A stretch of 55,423 bases of DNA. It comes from Saprospira grandis DSM 2844. Lineage in GTDB: Bacteria > Bacteroidota > Bacteroidia > Chitinophagales > Saprospiraceae. The stretch is from the NCBI RefSeq assembly GCF_000275825.1, contig NZ_JH719942.1, positions 3,498,298-3,553,720 of the forward strand. Direction: 5' to 3'. Shown piece after piece: positions 7,075 through 15,490 of this stretch; the stretch's first letter is position 1, and every line of letters starts with the position of its first letter. The notes below the pieces were generated by a model, which saw only the letters and a program-made list of their open reading frames with translations, was not told the DNA's origin and did no database searches. A program made the position numbers and the translations under genes.

Positions 7075-8241
7075 CTATTTATGATCGGGTAAATAGAGCT
7101 TTCCGTTTTCTACGAAACGGCCCAAAACGATGCGCTGCACCTCTGAGGTCCCTTCATAGATTTGTGTAATTTTAGCATCGCGCATGAGGCGTTCTACATG
7201 ATATTCTTTTACGAAACCATAGCCACCATGCACCTGAACCGCCTCTACAGAGATTTTCATGGCCGCTTCTGAAGCAGCAAGTTTGGCCATAGAGCTAGCC
7301 ATATCGTACTCCATGCCTTGGTCTTTGAGCCAAGCCGAGCGATAGACCAACATACGGGCCGCTTCTACCTGCATGGCCATATCAGCCAATTTGAAAGAAA
7401 TACCTTGGTGCTTGATAATAGGCTTGCCAAAAGCCTCTCTTTCTTTGGCATAAGCAGCAGCCAACTCATAAGAACCAGCGGCAATACCCAAGGCCTGAGA
7501 AGCAATACCAATACGTCCACCAGAAAGGGTTTTCATGGCAAACTTAAAGCCGAAACCATCCTCGCCAATGCGGTTTTCTTTGGGTACTTTCACATCATTG
7601 TACATGATCGTATGCGTATCAGAAGAGCGGATACCAAGCTTATCTTCCTTGGCGCCAACAACAACACCATCCAATTCTGTTTCTACAATAAGACAGTTGA
7701 TGCCACGGTGACCCAATTCAGGATTGGTTTGGGCAATCACCAAATGGACCTGAGAGGTACCACCATTGGTAATCCAGTTTTTGGTTCCGTTCAAGATATA
7801 ATGGTCGCCCATATCTACAGCAGTGGTGCGCTGAGAAGTAGCATCAGAACCCGCCTCGGGCTCAGAAAGGCAAAACGCACCAATCCATTCGCCAGTAGCC
7901 AATTTGGGCAAATACTTTTGCTTTTGCTCCTCTGTACCAAAGGTTTCAATCCCCCAGCAAACCAAAGAGTTATTAACAGACATCGCCACTGAGCAAGAGT
8001 TGTCAATTTTAGAGAACTCTTCCATGGCAATGGCATAAGAAAGCGAATCCATTCCGCCTCCCCCGTATTTGGGGTCGACCATCATGCCCAAAAAGCCCAT
8101 TTCCCCCATCTTTTTCAAGATTTCTGTGGGGTGGGTCATATTGCTATCACGCTCAATAACACCGGGTAGACATTCTTGACGGGCAAAATCTCTAGCCGCC
8201 TCTCTTACAGCCAAATGCTGTTCGCTTAGTTCAAAATTCAT
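7075..8241 (-). CDS. Acyl-CoA dehydrogenase (short-chain/butyryl-CoA type)
   Basis: A 388-residue flavoenzyme that introduces the alpha-beta double bond of acyl-CoA esters and passes electrons to ETF. The N-terminal helical domain starts MNFELSEQHLAVREAARDFA. The beta domain carries the family signature FCLSEPEAGSD followed by TKNWITNG. In the C-terminal domain, VQVHGGYGF is followed by QIYEGTSEVQRIVLGR, whose Glu in YEGT sits where the catalytic base lies in short- and medium-chain enzymes. Full length for the family. Probable role is fatty acid or branched-chain amino acid breakdown; the exact substrate cannot be read from sequence. It is monocistronic, with its own promoter and terminator. 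Confidence 0.9.
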   Translation of the reverse strand: MNFELSEQHLAVREAARDFARQECLPGVIERDSNMTHPTEILKKMGEMGFLGMMVDPKYGGGGMDSLSYAIAMEEFSKIDNSCSVAMSVNNSLVCWGIETFGTEEQKQKYLPKLATGEWIGAFCLSEPEAGSDATSQRTTAVDMGDHYILNGTKNWITNGGTSQVHLVIAQTNPELGHRGINCLIVETELDGVVVGAKEDKLGIRSSDTHTIMYNDVKVPKENRIGEDGFGFKFAMKTLSGGRIGIASQALGIAAGSYELAAAYAKEREAFGKPIIKHQGISFKLADMAMQVEAARMLVYRSAWLKDQGMEYDMASSMAKLAASEAAMKISVEAVQVHGGYGFVKEYHVERLMRDAKITQIYEGTSEVQRIVLGRFVENGKLYLPDHK

Positions 8242-8295
8242 ATCTGTTGTTCAGTTTTATTTTTCGTTTCAAGACTTTTCTGTCCAATTTTCGCA

Positions 8296-8326
8296 CAAAT
8301 ATAACTTCTACAGATAAGATGAACAA
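8296..8326 (-). promoter_or_regulatory. Bacteroidota-type promoter of the acyl-CoA dehydrogenase gene
   Basis: On the minus strand TTG (8326-8324), exactly 20 bases, then a perfect TAnnTTTG box, TATATTTG (8303-8296). The leader to the ATG at 8241 would be about 48 bases. This is the best promoter match in the window. Confidence 0.62.
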
Positions 8327-8373
8327 ATAAAATTAGGATGGCTTGCTTTCCTTTGACTCATTCTAAATAAGCT

Positions 8374-8941
8374 TTAGCGCAGGACTTTTACATAAGTGTG
8401 AAGCCAACGATCGTAGAACATTTGTTTGTCGGCCTGCTTGCTCCCATTTACCCAAAGGATGATGCTAAAGAATATCCAAAACAAGAGGAAGATCCCAAAG
8501 TCATACGAAATATAGTCCGTAAAAATATAAGGAAAAACGAGCAGGCCCACTTTAAGGCTGTTGCGTTTTAAGCTAGTCCAAAAATCAAGTCCCTGGTTTT
8601 TTTTCATCCACTACTCTTAATCCCAATAACCATTTGACAGGGGTGGCCCGCATAGACGATTGCTCAAAAACAGTACAATAAGCTAAGCCCAAAGCCGCTT
8701 TTAGCGGCAATCCATACAGGACTTCCTTCCATAAAACAATAGTGGGGTTACCTCGGTATAGCAGAATGTCCCACTCTTCTCGGGCTAGTTTTTTAGCCGC
8801 TACCGGATCCAAAACACCATAAAAGGAGTCGTCTTCTATGCTTCTCGCTAGCCAAACTAGTAAGATAATAACCATGAAATCAATAATTAAGGCCAAGGTC
8901 CGCAGGGTGTAGCGTGCAGGATATAGTTGTGTTTTGCTCAT
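8374..8941 (-). pseudogene. RDD-family membrane protein, split by a frameshift at an A8 run
   Basis: Two overlapping minus-strand frames together make one RDD protein. The first (8941-8585) starts MSKTQLYPARYTLRTLALII with a first membrane helix, has a second near LKAALGLAYCTVF, reaches the RDD motif TPVKWLLGLRVVDE, and stops after KKPGT. The second (8607-8374) continues with WTSLKRNSLKVGLLVFPYIF, a further helix and a C-terminal YDRWLHTYVKVLR. The frames cross in a run of eight A's (sense GATGAAAAAAAACCAGGG); seven A's would give one frame of about 188 residues. The intact homologue at 47697-48221 has the same layout. It may be a true pseudogene, be rescued by slippage on the A-run, or reflect a homopolymer miscount. 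RDD function is poorly known. Confidence 0.72.
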
Positions 8942-8995
8942 AAATAATCAACTGTTTCGAGGCGGTAGTTATTCTTGCCTCTATGTTATAAAAAA

Positions 8996-9026
8996 GCGAG
9001 CAAGGACGATTAAATCCTTGACTCGC
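8996..9026. other. REP-like hairpin in the gap upstream of the photolyase gene
   Basis: GCGAGCAAGGA pairs with TCCTTGACTCGC (one bulged A) around CGATTAAA. It resembles the GCGAACAAGGACTTTAGTCC dyads at about 11444 and 44700. The rest of the 8942-9398 gap holds AT-rich DNA and mosaic element copy 3. Confidence 0.55.
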
Positions 9027-9138
9027 TGACGCTATTGTCGGTACCATATTATTTTTGCTTAAGCAATTATATCTTCTAGGCTAACTATTCTATAAACTTA
9101 ATAAAAAAAAGGCAATTTTGTTCTTTTTATAAGATCTA

Positions 9139-9290
9139 TTTTTTTGGGGCCTGCCGCCTGCGGCGGCCGGGCCCTTTCAGGGCTCGCAGGTCTGCTCGGC
9201 CCTTCGCTTTTTTCGCTTTGCTCAAAAAGCTCGGTCTGCCGCTGCGCGGCACCCTTGCAGGCCCCTAGGCCGTCGGCCGCTGTGCGCCCT
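9139..9290 (-). repeat. GC-rich mosaic intergenic element, copy 3 (reverse)
   Basis: Starts TTTTTTGGGGCC on the plus strand, then CTGCCGCCTGCGGCGG, the reverse core GGGCTCGCAGGTCTGCTCGG at about 9180, and GGTCTGCCGCTGCGCGGC. The open frame 9144-9341 through it is not a credible gene. Confidence 0.8.
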
Positions 9291-9398
9291 CCTCTAGACG
9301 CAGAATTTTTCCTTAGATGCAGCCAGAACCAATGGGCTTAAACCCTTTCTCCTTTTTGCTGTTCAAAATCTGTTTAAAAAAATAATCCTTCACTCAAT

Positions 9399-10736
9399 AT
9401 GAAATATAGCATCTTCTGGCACCGCAGAGATCTTCGACTAAATGATAATGCGGCTTTGTATCAAGCGCTCAAGGCAGGCGGCCCCGTTTTGTCTATCTTT
9501 ATTTTCGACCAAAATATTCTAGAGGATTTAAATAATCGCCAAGATGCTCGAGTAAGTTTTATTCATCAGGAGCTGCAGCGGCTGCAAAAGGAGCTGCAAG
9601 AACTCGGCAGCGATTTATTGGTCCTTTATGGCCGCCCAAAAGCGGTCTGGACCCAATTGCTGCAAGATTGGCCCATCAATAAGGTCTATACCAACCGAGA
9701 TGATGAACCCTACGCCAAAAAAAGAGATGCAGCCGTCGCCGAACTCCTCCAAAAAGAAAATATTCCCTTGCTCACAGAAAAGGACCATGTCATTTTTGAA
9801 GCCCTAGAAGTAGAAAAGAAAACTGCTGGCCCCTATACCGTTTTTACCCCTTATAGCAAACAATGGAAGGCCAAGCTAGACAGCAAAAAAACAGCAACCG
9901 GCGAATCCTTTTATCTGCAATCTTATCCCAATGAAAACTATCAACAAAATTACGCTACTCTCCCCGGCAATTTTAAAATCCCCAGCCTAGAAAGTATGGG
10001 CTTTGCGCCCAGCCAACTAAATTTCCCTAGCCGATTGCTCAAGCAAAAACGCATCAAAAAATATGAGGAGACCCGCGATTTTCCCGCTCTAGAAGAGGGA
10101 ACTTCTCGTTTGGGCCTGCATTTCCGCTTTGGGACCATCTCTATCCGGGAAAAGGCCCGAAAAGCCCGAAAACTCAATGCTACTTACCTCAATGAATTGA
10201 TCTGGCGAGATTTCTATGCGCAAATCTTGGCCAATTTTCCCAAAGTGGTCGGACAGAGCTTCCGCCCCAAATACGACCTTATCGAATGGCGCAATAATGA
10301 GGAGGAATTTGAGGCTTGGTGCCAAGGAAAAACGGGCTATCCCTTGGTCGATGCCGGTATGCGAGAGCTCAATGCTACAGGCTATATGCACAACCGAGTA
10401 CGGATGCTGGTGGCCAGCTTTTTGTGCAAACATTTATTGATTGATTGGCGCTGGGGCGAAGCCTATTTTGCCGAAAAATTATTAGATTTTGATTTGGCCA
10501 GCAATAATGGCGGTTGGCAATGGGCCGCAGGCTCAGGCACCGATGCCGCGCCCTATTTCCGCATTTTTAGCCCCGAAAGCCAACTCAAAAAATTTGATGC
10601 CGAGCTGAAATATGTAAAAAAATGGGTAAAAGAATATGGCAGCCGCCGCTATCCTCAGCCCATTGTAGAGCATAAATTTGCTCGGCAGCGTTGTTTGGCC
10701 ACTTATAAATCTGCACTAAATCAAGATAATGCCTAA
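9399..10736 (+). CDS. phrB: Deoxyribodipyrimidine photolyase (cryptochrome/photolyase family)
   Basis: A 445-residue light-driven repair enzyme that splits UV-induced cyclobutane pyrimidine dimers using reduced FAD. The N-terminal antenna domain opens with IFWHRRDLRLNDNAALY, the class I signature. The FAD domain includes GTSRLGLHFRFGTIS, WRDFYAQIL, then TGYPLVDAGMRELNATGYMH and DFDLASNNGGWQWAAGSGTD, which hold the FAD- and dimer-contacting residues of CPD photolyases. Length is typical. The gene overlaps the next by 8 bases, so the two are cotranscribed. The assignment as CPD photolyase rather than signalling cryptochrome rests on these intact motifs. Confidence 0.93.
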   Translation: MKYSIFWHRRDLRLNDNAALYQALKAGGPVLSIFIFDQNILEDLNNRQDARVSFIHQELQRLQKELQELGSDLLVLYGRPKAVWTQLLQDWPINKVYTNRDDEPYAKKRDAAVAELLQKENIPLLTEKDHVIFEALEVEKKTAGPYTVFTPYSKQWKAKLDSKKTATGESFYLQSYPNENYQQNYATLPGNFKIPSLESMGFAPSQLNFPSRLLKQKRIKKYEETRDFPALEEGTSRLGLHFRFGTISIREKARKARKLNATYLNELIWRDFYAQILANFPKVVGQSFRPKYDLIEWRNNEEEFEAWCQGKTGYPLVDAGMRELNATGYMHNRVRMLVASFLCKHLLIDWRWGEAYFAEKLLDFDLASNNGGWQWAAGSGTDAAPYFRIFSPESQLKKFDAELKYVKKWVKEYGSRRYPQPIVEHKFARQRCLATYKSALNQDNA

Positions 10737-11421
10737 CCCTTCCATTTATCAACAGCCGCTGTATTGTTTGCCTGGCTTAGGAACCGATCATCGGATTTTT
10801 GAGCAGCTCTTGCCCTTGCTCCCCTTTGAAGATGTTCGCTTTTTAGATTATCAAGAAGAATATTGCCGCCCAGGCAAGGGCTGCGATGATTATCTGGCCC
10901 ATTTGCTGCCTGAATTGCAAAGTGAATTAAAAGCAGGAGAGCAACCCAATTTTATGGGCCTTTCTTTGGGGGGATTATTAGCGACTCGCTTGCAACATCA
11001 TTTTCCAGATAGCCAATTGATTTTGGTCTCTACCATTAAAACCAATGATGAAGCGCCCTTTATTTTTTCTTTGGGCAAAATTTTACCGCTTTATTGGTTG
11101 GTTCCCGCCATTTTTAGTTGGGAGATGGTGCCCCGAATTAGTTATTGGGCGGGCGTGATTTCTGATAAAGCGGGTTATGAACTCTACAAAAAAATGTTGC
11201 GGACTTGGAGCCCGAAAATGCTGCGCTGGGCCCGCGATGCCGCCGTTCATTGGGCCAATAGCGCCCCTGCTGGCCCCGTTTTGCATATTCATGGCAAAAA
11301 GGACCATGTTTTTCCCCCTAGCCGAGCTCAACCAACTTATTGGGTAGAAGATGCCACACATTATATGATTGTCTCGCATGCCAAAGAAGTAGCCCAACAT
11401 ATTAAGGCCCATTTTGACTAA
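10729..11421 (+). CDS. Alpha/beta hydrolase
   Basis: A 230-residue soluble alpha/beta-hydrolase. The oxyanion region is LPGLGTDHRIF near residues 14-24. The nucleophile elbow is G-L-S-L-G with Ser79. A probable acid is Asp in HIHGKKDHVFPP near residue 197, and the catalytic His is in VEDATHYMIV near 213. Size and motifs fit small carboxylesterase-like or lipid hydrolases; the substrate is not deducible. It begins 8 bases inside the photolyase gene (translational coupling). No hairpin terminator follows at once, and a repeat island begins within 20 bases. Confidence 0.8.
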   Translation: MPNPSIYQQPLYCLPGLGTDHRIFEQLLPLLPFEDVRFLDYQEEYCRPGKGCDDYLAHLLPELQSELKAGEQPNFMGLSLGGLLATRLQHHFPDSQLILVSTIKTNDEAPFIFSLGKILPLYWLVPAIFSWEMVPRISYWAGVISDKAGYELYKKMLRTWSPKMLRWARDAAVHWANSAPAGPVLHIHGKKDHVFPPSRAQPTYWVEDATHYMIVSHAKEVAQHIKAHFD

Positions 11422-11439
11422 AGAAAAACAACCAGCCGA

Positions 11440-12009
11440 AAAAAGCGAACAAGGACTTTAGTCCGCCAGTTCGCTAAAGTCTAGAACCTTGGGCTTCAGC
11501 CCAGGGCGGTAAGCATAGCCATTGTTGACTAAGCTTAAATATTCTAGCAGCTCGTCTTTTCTGCCATGGGCTGAAGCCCTTGTTTGCTTAAAAATGGAAA
11601 AGGTTTTGAGTTTAATTATTATGGGCCGATGGTTTTAACCATCGGCCCATTTTTTTTGGAAGTAGATTGTCCTCCCTTCTTGTGGTGGGTTTTAACCCAC
11701 TGGTCTAGAAAAACTTCAAAACAATAAGGAGCCAAGCACAACCGCCAAGAAAAATCCCCTCGCATGAGGGGATGACAATTTTTTTCTTAGCCTAGGGCCT
11801 TGGCCCTAGGGTTCCTATGAATTTTTTGTGGCAGAACTAATCGCAATTGTTTTTATCCCTTAATTTTTAGTGTGGAGTTTTTTGGGGCCATGGGCTAAAG
11901 CCCATGGTTGCGGGTCTATGCAAACTGGCGGGCTAAAGCCCTTGTTTGCTTAAAAATGGAAAAGGTTTTTAGTTTAATTATTATGGGCCGATGGTTTTAA
12001 CCTACAGCT
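11440..12009. repeat. Repeat island 2: REP-like dyads and a partial copy of the 207-bp repeat
   Basis: No gene. In order: a dyad array with GGACTTTAGTCC and GGGCTTCAGCCC (11440-11510), CATGGGCTGAAGCCC (about 11563), a GGGCCGATGGTTTTAACC hairpin ending in T8 (11622-11658), GTGGGTTTTAACCCAC (about 11684), a partial 207-bp repeat with CCCCTCGCATGAGGGG and CCTAGGGCCTTGGCCCTAGG (11753-11820), CATGGGCTAAAGCCCATG (about 11889), GCGGGCTAAAGCCC (about 11928) and another GGGCCGATGGTTTTAACC (about 11985). Several modules occur in the same order as in island 1. Confidence 0.75.
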
Positions 12010-12079
12010 ATGGCCGAAGGCCAAACGGCCACAACAAGCCCTTTAGGGCGCAGTTCGACGACCAAAGGGAGTAACCGAT

Positions 12080-12227
12080 GTGCAGCTATGGCCGAAGGCC
12101 AAACGGCCTAGCGATGCGAAAGGGGGCGGCGAAGCCGCAGACCAAGGCCGTCAGGCCGCAGGGCCGAGCAGACCTGCGAGCCCTGAAGCGTAGCGCCGAC
12201 GAGCGCAGCGAGGCGGAGGCCCCAAAA
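12080..12227 (+). repeat. GC-rich mosaic intergenic element, copy 4 (forward)
   Basis: Contains TATGGCCGAAGGCCAAACGG, the core AGGGCCGAGCAGACCTGCGA and a terminal GGAGGCCCCAAAA. It ends 8 bases before the polA stop codon, with no separate hairpin between. A shorter related segment lies just upstream at 12005-12079. Confidence 0.85.
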
Positions 12228-12234
12228 CAGCTTC

Positions 12235-15018
12235 CTAATGCGCTTCCAACCAATTATCGCCTTCATCGATGCCGACCAAAATGGGCACTTGCAAATTGGG
12301 CAAAGCGGTTTTCATTTCTTCCTCCACCAATTGGCGAAGTTGGGCCAATTCTGATTTGGGCACATCAAAAAGGAGTTCATCATGCACCTGAAGGATCATT
12401 TTGCTCTGCAACCCTTCGGCTTTGAGGCGATTTTGCACCTTAATCATGGCCAGTTTAATCATATCGGCGGCGGTGCCCTGAATGGGGCTATTGATGGCAT
12501 TTCGCTCGGCATGTCCGCGCACCACCGCATTTTTTGATTTGATATCGCGCAGATAGCGGCGGCGGCCCAACAAGGTTTCCACATAACCTTTTTCCTTGGC
12601 CGTTTCTACGGTTTGGTCCATATATTTTTTGAGGCCAGGATACTGCTTAAAATATTGCTCAATGAGCTCGGCGGCCTCCTTGCGCTTGATGTCCAAATTT
12701 TGCGAAAGATTAAAAGCCCCAGCGCCATAAATGATACTAAAGTTGACCGTTTTGGCATTGTAGCGCTGTTCTTTGGTCACTTCTTCAATATCCACCTCAT
12801 AAATGCGGGCCGCCGTGGCCGAGTGAATATCTTGGCCCGCCTTAAATGCGGCCAACATGGCCTCATCGCCGCTAATTTCGGCAATTAGGCGCAACTCAAT
12901 CTGCGAGTAATCCGCCGCCAACAAGCAGTGATTTTCGTCTCTAGCGACAAAAGCCTTGCGAATTTCTCGGCCTCTGGGCGTGCGAATCGGAATATTTTGC
13001 AAATTCGGATTATTCGAACTCAAACGGCCCGTTGTGGTTAGGGCTTGATTGAAAGAGCTATGCAAACGGCCCGTAAATTTATTGACCAAGCGGGGCAGGG
13101 CCTCCACATAAGTCGAGCGCAATTTGGCCAATTGGCGATACTCTAAAATCCAAGCAATAATTTCATATTTAGGGGCCAATTCGCTCAATTTTTCTTCATT
13201 GGTCGAGTATTGGCCAGTTTTGGTTTTTCTCCAGCGGTAGGGGATCTCCAATTTATCAAAAAGCAATTCGCCCAACTGTTTAGGCGAGTCCAAATTGAGC
13301 AAAGGAGCCTCGGCCTTTTCTAAAATCTTTTTGGCTAAAACATCGCTTTCTTGCTTGAGCTTTTCGGCATATTTATTCAAAAAGTCGCTATCCAAAGCCA
13401 CCCCTTCAAACTCCAAATCCACCAAAACATAAATCAAAGGCGCTTCCATTTCATTATAGAGGGCCAATAATTCTTTGCTCAATTGGGGGCGCAATTTTTC
13501 ATAAAGTTGCCAGCTAATATCGGCATCTTCGGCGGCATATTCAATGACCTTTTCTAAAGGCACATCTCGCATACTCAATTTTTTCTTGCGGCCTTTGCCC
13601 AAAAGATTTTCTATGGGAATGGGCGAATAATTGAGGTAAGTTTCCGATAAATAATCCAGACTATGTTTTTTATCGGGCTCCAACAAATAGTGCATCAGCA
13701 TGCTATCCCAAAGTTTGCCCGCCACTTTTATATCGTAAAAGCGGAGCATGAGCAGGTCAAATTTTAGGTTTTGGCCCACCTTGGCAATTTCGGGATCTTC
13801 AAAGATGGGGCGAAACTCTTCGAGCAGTGTTTTTGTGGCCGCCTGATCTTCGGGCAGGGCCAAATAATAGGCCTTATGGGCCTGCAGGGCAAAAGAAAGG
13901 CCCACAATTTCGGAGCCCAATTCTAGGCCCGTCGTCTCACTATCGAAGCAAAAAATGCCTGCTTTTTGGATCTCGGCAATCAGGGCCGCTCTTTTTTGGG
14001 CGGTATCCAGCAAAATATATTCGTGCTCGGTATTGCTATGCGTATGATCGACCAATAATTCATTGGCGGCCTTGAGTTTTTTCTTGGGCGCCTCTTCGAT
14101 GGCTTGTCCAAAAAGATCGACCTGTTGGGGGGCTTTGGCCGCAGCGGCTTGGCCCAAAATCCGTTTGCTCAGACTTCTAAACTCCAGCTCCTTAAAAATT
14201 TCGGATAGGGCTTCTCGATTAAATTCTTCTAGGGCATATTTTTCCGCATCAAATTGCAGGGGCACATCCAACTTGATGGTGGCCAATTCCTTAGACAAAA
14301 GCGCCTGTTCTTTATTTTCCTCTACTCGTTCTTTTTGCTTGCCTTTGAGCTCATGCGTATGCTCCAACAAATTTTCGATGCTGCCATATTTGGCCAATAA
14401 TTTTTGGGCCGTTTTGGGACCAACACCCGGAATGCCTGGAATATTATCTGCCGTATCGCCTTGTAGGCCTAAAACATCAATGACTTGCTCTACTCGTTCA
14501 ATTTTCCATTTCTCCAAGACCTCCGCCTTGCCCAAAACAGAGAATTTATTGCCAAAGTGAGCGGGTTTATACCAAAAAATATGATCTTCCACCAATTGCG
14601 CATAATCCTTATCGGGCGTCATCATGTATACATCAAAACCTTCTCTGGCGGCCTGTTTGGCCAAGGTCCCAATCACATCATCGGCCTCATAATTGGGCAC
14701 GGCCACCACCGGAATATTAAAGGCCTCTACAATTTGCTTAATATAGGGAATCGCCAAGCGAATATCCTCCGGTTGCTCCTCCCGATTCGCTTTATAGGGG
14801 GCATACATTTCATGTCGAAAGGTCCCGCCGGGCAAATCAAAAGCCACGGCAATATGCGTAGGTTTTTCTTTGCGCAATAATTCCCAAAGGGTAGAGGTAA
14901 AGCCATTCATGGCCGATACATTCAAGCCTTTGGAGTTAATCAATGGGTTTTTGATAAAAGCAAAATGCGCCCGATAAATTAGGGCCATTGCATCGAGTAG
15001 GAATAATTTTTTTTGCAT
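12235..15018 (-). CDS. polA: DNA polymerase I
   Basis: A 927-residue repair and Okazaki-fragment polymerase with all three domains. The 5'-3' exonuclease (about 1-290) has LLDAMALIYRAHFAF and GDTADNIPGIPGVGPKTAQ. The 3'-5' proofreading domain (about 335-525) keeps the DxE motif in FCFDSETTGLELGS near residue 355, so proofreading is probably active. The polymerase domain includes DYSQIELRLIAEISGD (near 704), the O-helix region KEQRYNAKTVNFSIIYG and QVHDELLFDVP (near 878). The frame runs upstream to 15132 through mosaic-element DNA, but the ATG at 15018 (MQKKLFLLDAMALIY) is the family start. The reverse element lies 21 bases upstream of this ATG, so the leader must cross or start inside it. Confidence 0.96.
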   Translation of the reverse strand: MQKKLFLLDAMALIYRAHFAFIKNPLINSKGLNVSAMNGFTSTLWELLRKEKPTHIAVAFDLPGGTFRHEMYAPYKANREEQPEDIRLAIPYIKQIVEAFNIPVVAVPNYEADDVIGTLAKQAAREGFDVYMMTPDKDYAQLVEDHIFWYKPAHFGNKFSVLGKAEVLEKWKIERVEQVIDVLGLQGDTADNIPGIPGVGPKTAQKLLAKYGSIENLLEHTHELKGKQKERVEENKEQALLSKELATIKLDVPLQFDAEKYALEEFNREALSEIFKELEFRSLSKRILGQAAAAKAPQQVDLFGQAIEEAPKKKLKAANELLVDHTHSNTEHEYILLDTAQKRAALIAEIQKAGIFCFDSETTGLELGSEIVGLSFALQAHKAYYLALPEDQAATKTLLEEFRPIFEDPEIAKVGQNLKFDLLMLRFYDIKVAGKLWDSMLMHYLLEPDKKHSLDYLSETYLNYSPIPIENLLGKGRKKKLSMRDVPLEKVIEYAAEDADISWQLYEKLRPQLSKELLALYNEMEAPLIYVLVDLEFEGVALDSDFLNKYAEKLKQESDVLAKKILEKAEAPLLNLDSPKQLGELLFDKLEIPYRWRKTKTGQYSTNEEKLSELAPKYEIIAWILEYRQLAKLRSTYVEALPRLVNKFTGRLHSSFNQALTTTGRLSSNNPNLQNIPIRTPRGREIRKAFVARDENHCLLAADYSQIELRLIAEISGDEAMLAAFKAGQDIHSATAARIYEVDIEEVTKEQRYNAKTVNFSIIYGAGAFNLSQNLDIKRKEAAELIEQYFKQYPGLKKYMDQTVETAKEKGYVETLLGRRRYLRDIKSKNAVVRGHAERNAINSPIQGTAADMIKLAMIKVQNRLKAEGLQSKMILQVHDELLFDVPKSELAQLRQLVEEEMKTALPNLQVPILVGIDEGDNWLEAH

Positions 15019-15038
15019 TGATCTTTTTTCTAATTCTA

Positions 15039-15290
15039 ATTTTTTTGGGGCTGCCCCTCCCGCTAGATTGAAACCCAGCGCAAAGCGGCATCGCTTTGCG
15101 AAGCTATACAAAATGAGGGTTAAAACCCTCATGAATTATCGGTCGGGTCGGGCTGTATCGCAGCTCGCTGTTCGCTCGGCCCTGCGCAAAAAAACAAGTT
15201 TTTTGCTAGCTCTGGCCTTCGGCCCCTGCTGTCCATCCCTCAGCCGCGTCGCTTCGCTCCTTTGCGGCGGCTTCGCCGCCTGTCCCCTCC
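15039..15290 (-). repeat. GC-rich mosaic intergenic element, copy 5 (reverse, long)
   Basis: Plus strand begins TTTTTTTGGGGCTGCCCC, includes the reverse core GCAGCTCGCTGTTCGCTCGG at about 15160, and ends in GCGGCGGCTTCGCCGCC modules before CCTCCAAAAAAAAGG. It contains two extra dyads (GCATCGCTTTGCGAAGC, GAGGGTTAAAACCCTC). The A-tract end lies 21 bases upstream of the polA start. The remainder of the 15019-15490 gap holds only the Gabija terminator. Confidence 0.8.
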
Positions 15291-15400
15291 AAAAAAAAGG
15301 AGCGGAGTTTGGGCCAAAAGATAATGAATTTATTTTGAAGGGAGAGGATTTGTGGGGGGGGAAGAACTCGCCCTTTCAATTAGCCGCTTTCAAATAGCAA

Positions 15401-15433
15401 AAGGCCGAAAAATCTGAGTGATTTTTCGGCCTT
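15401..15433 (-). terminator. Intrinsic terminator of the Gabija operon
   Basis: A perfect 14-bp stem, AAGGCCGAAAAATC / GATTTTTCGGCCTT, with loop TGAGT, 58 bases beyond the gajB stop. The following T-run on the minus strand is short (four T's), but the hairpin is very stable. Confidence 0.7.
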
Positions 15434-15490
15434 GTGGGGGAATGGATAAGAAGTAGGCATACGATTACGAATGCACTTATTTTAAGGCAT

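Noticed and set aside
9144-9341. 65-codon ORF upstream of photolyase
   Set aside because: Runs through mosaic element copy 3; no domain and no promoter or leader features.
14063-14560. 165-codon ORF antisense to polA
   Set aside because: Overlaps a highly conserved gene on the other strand and resembles no family; composition follows polA codons.
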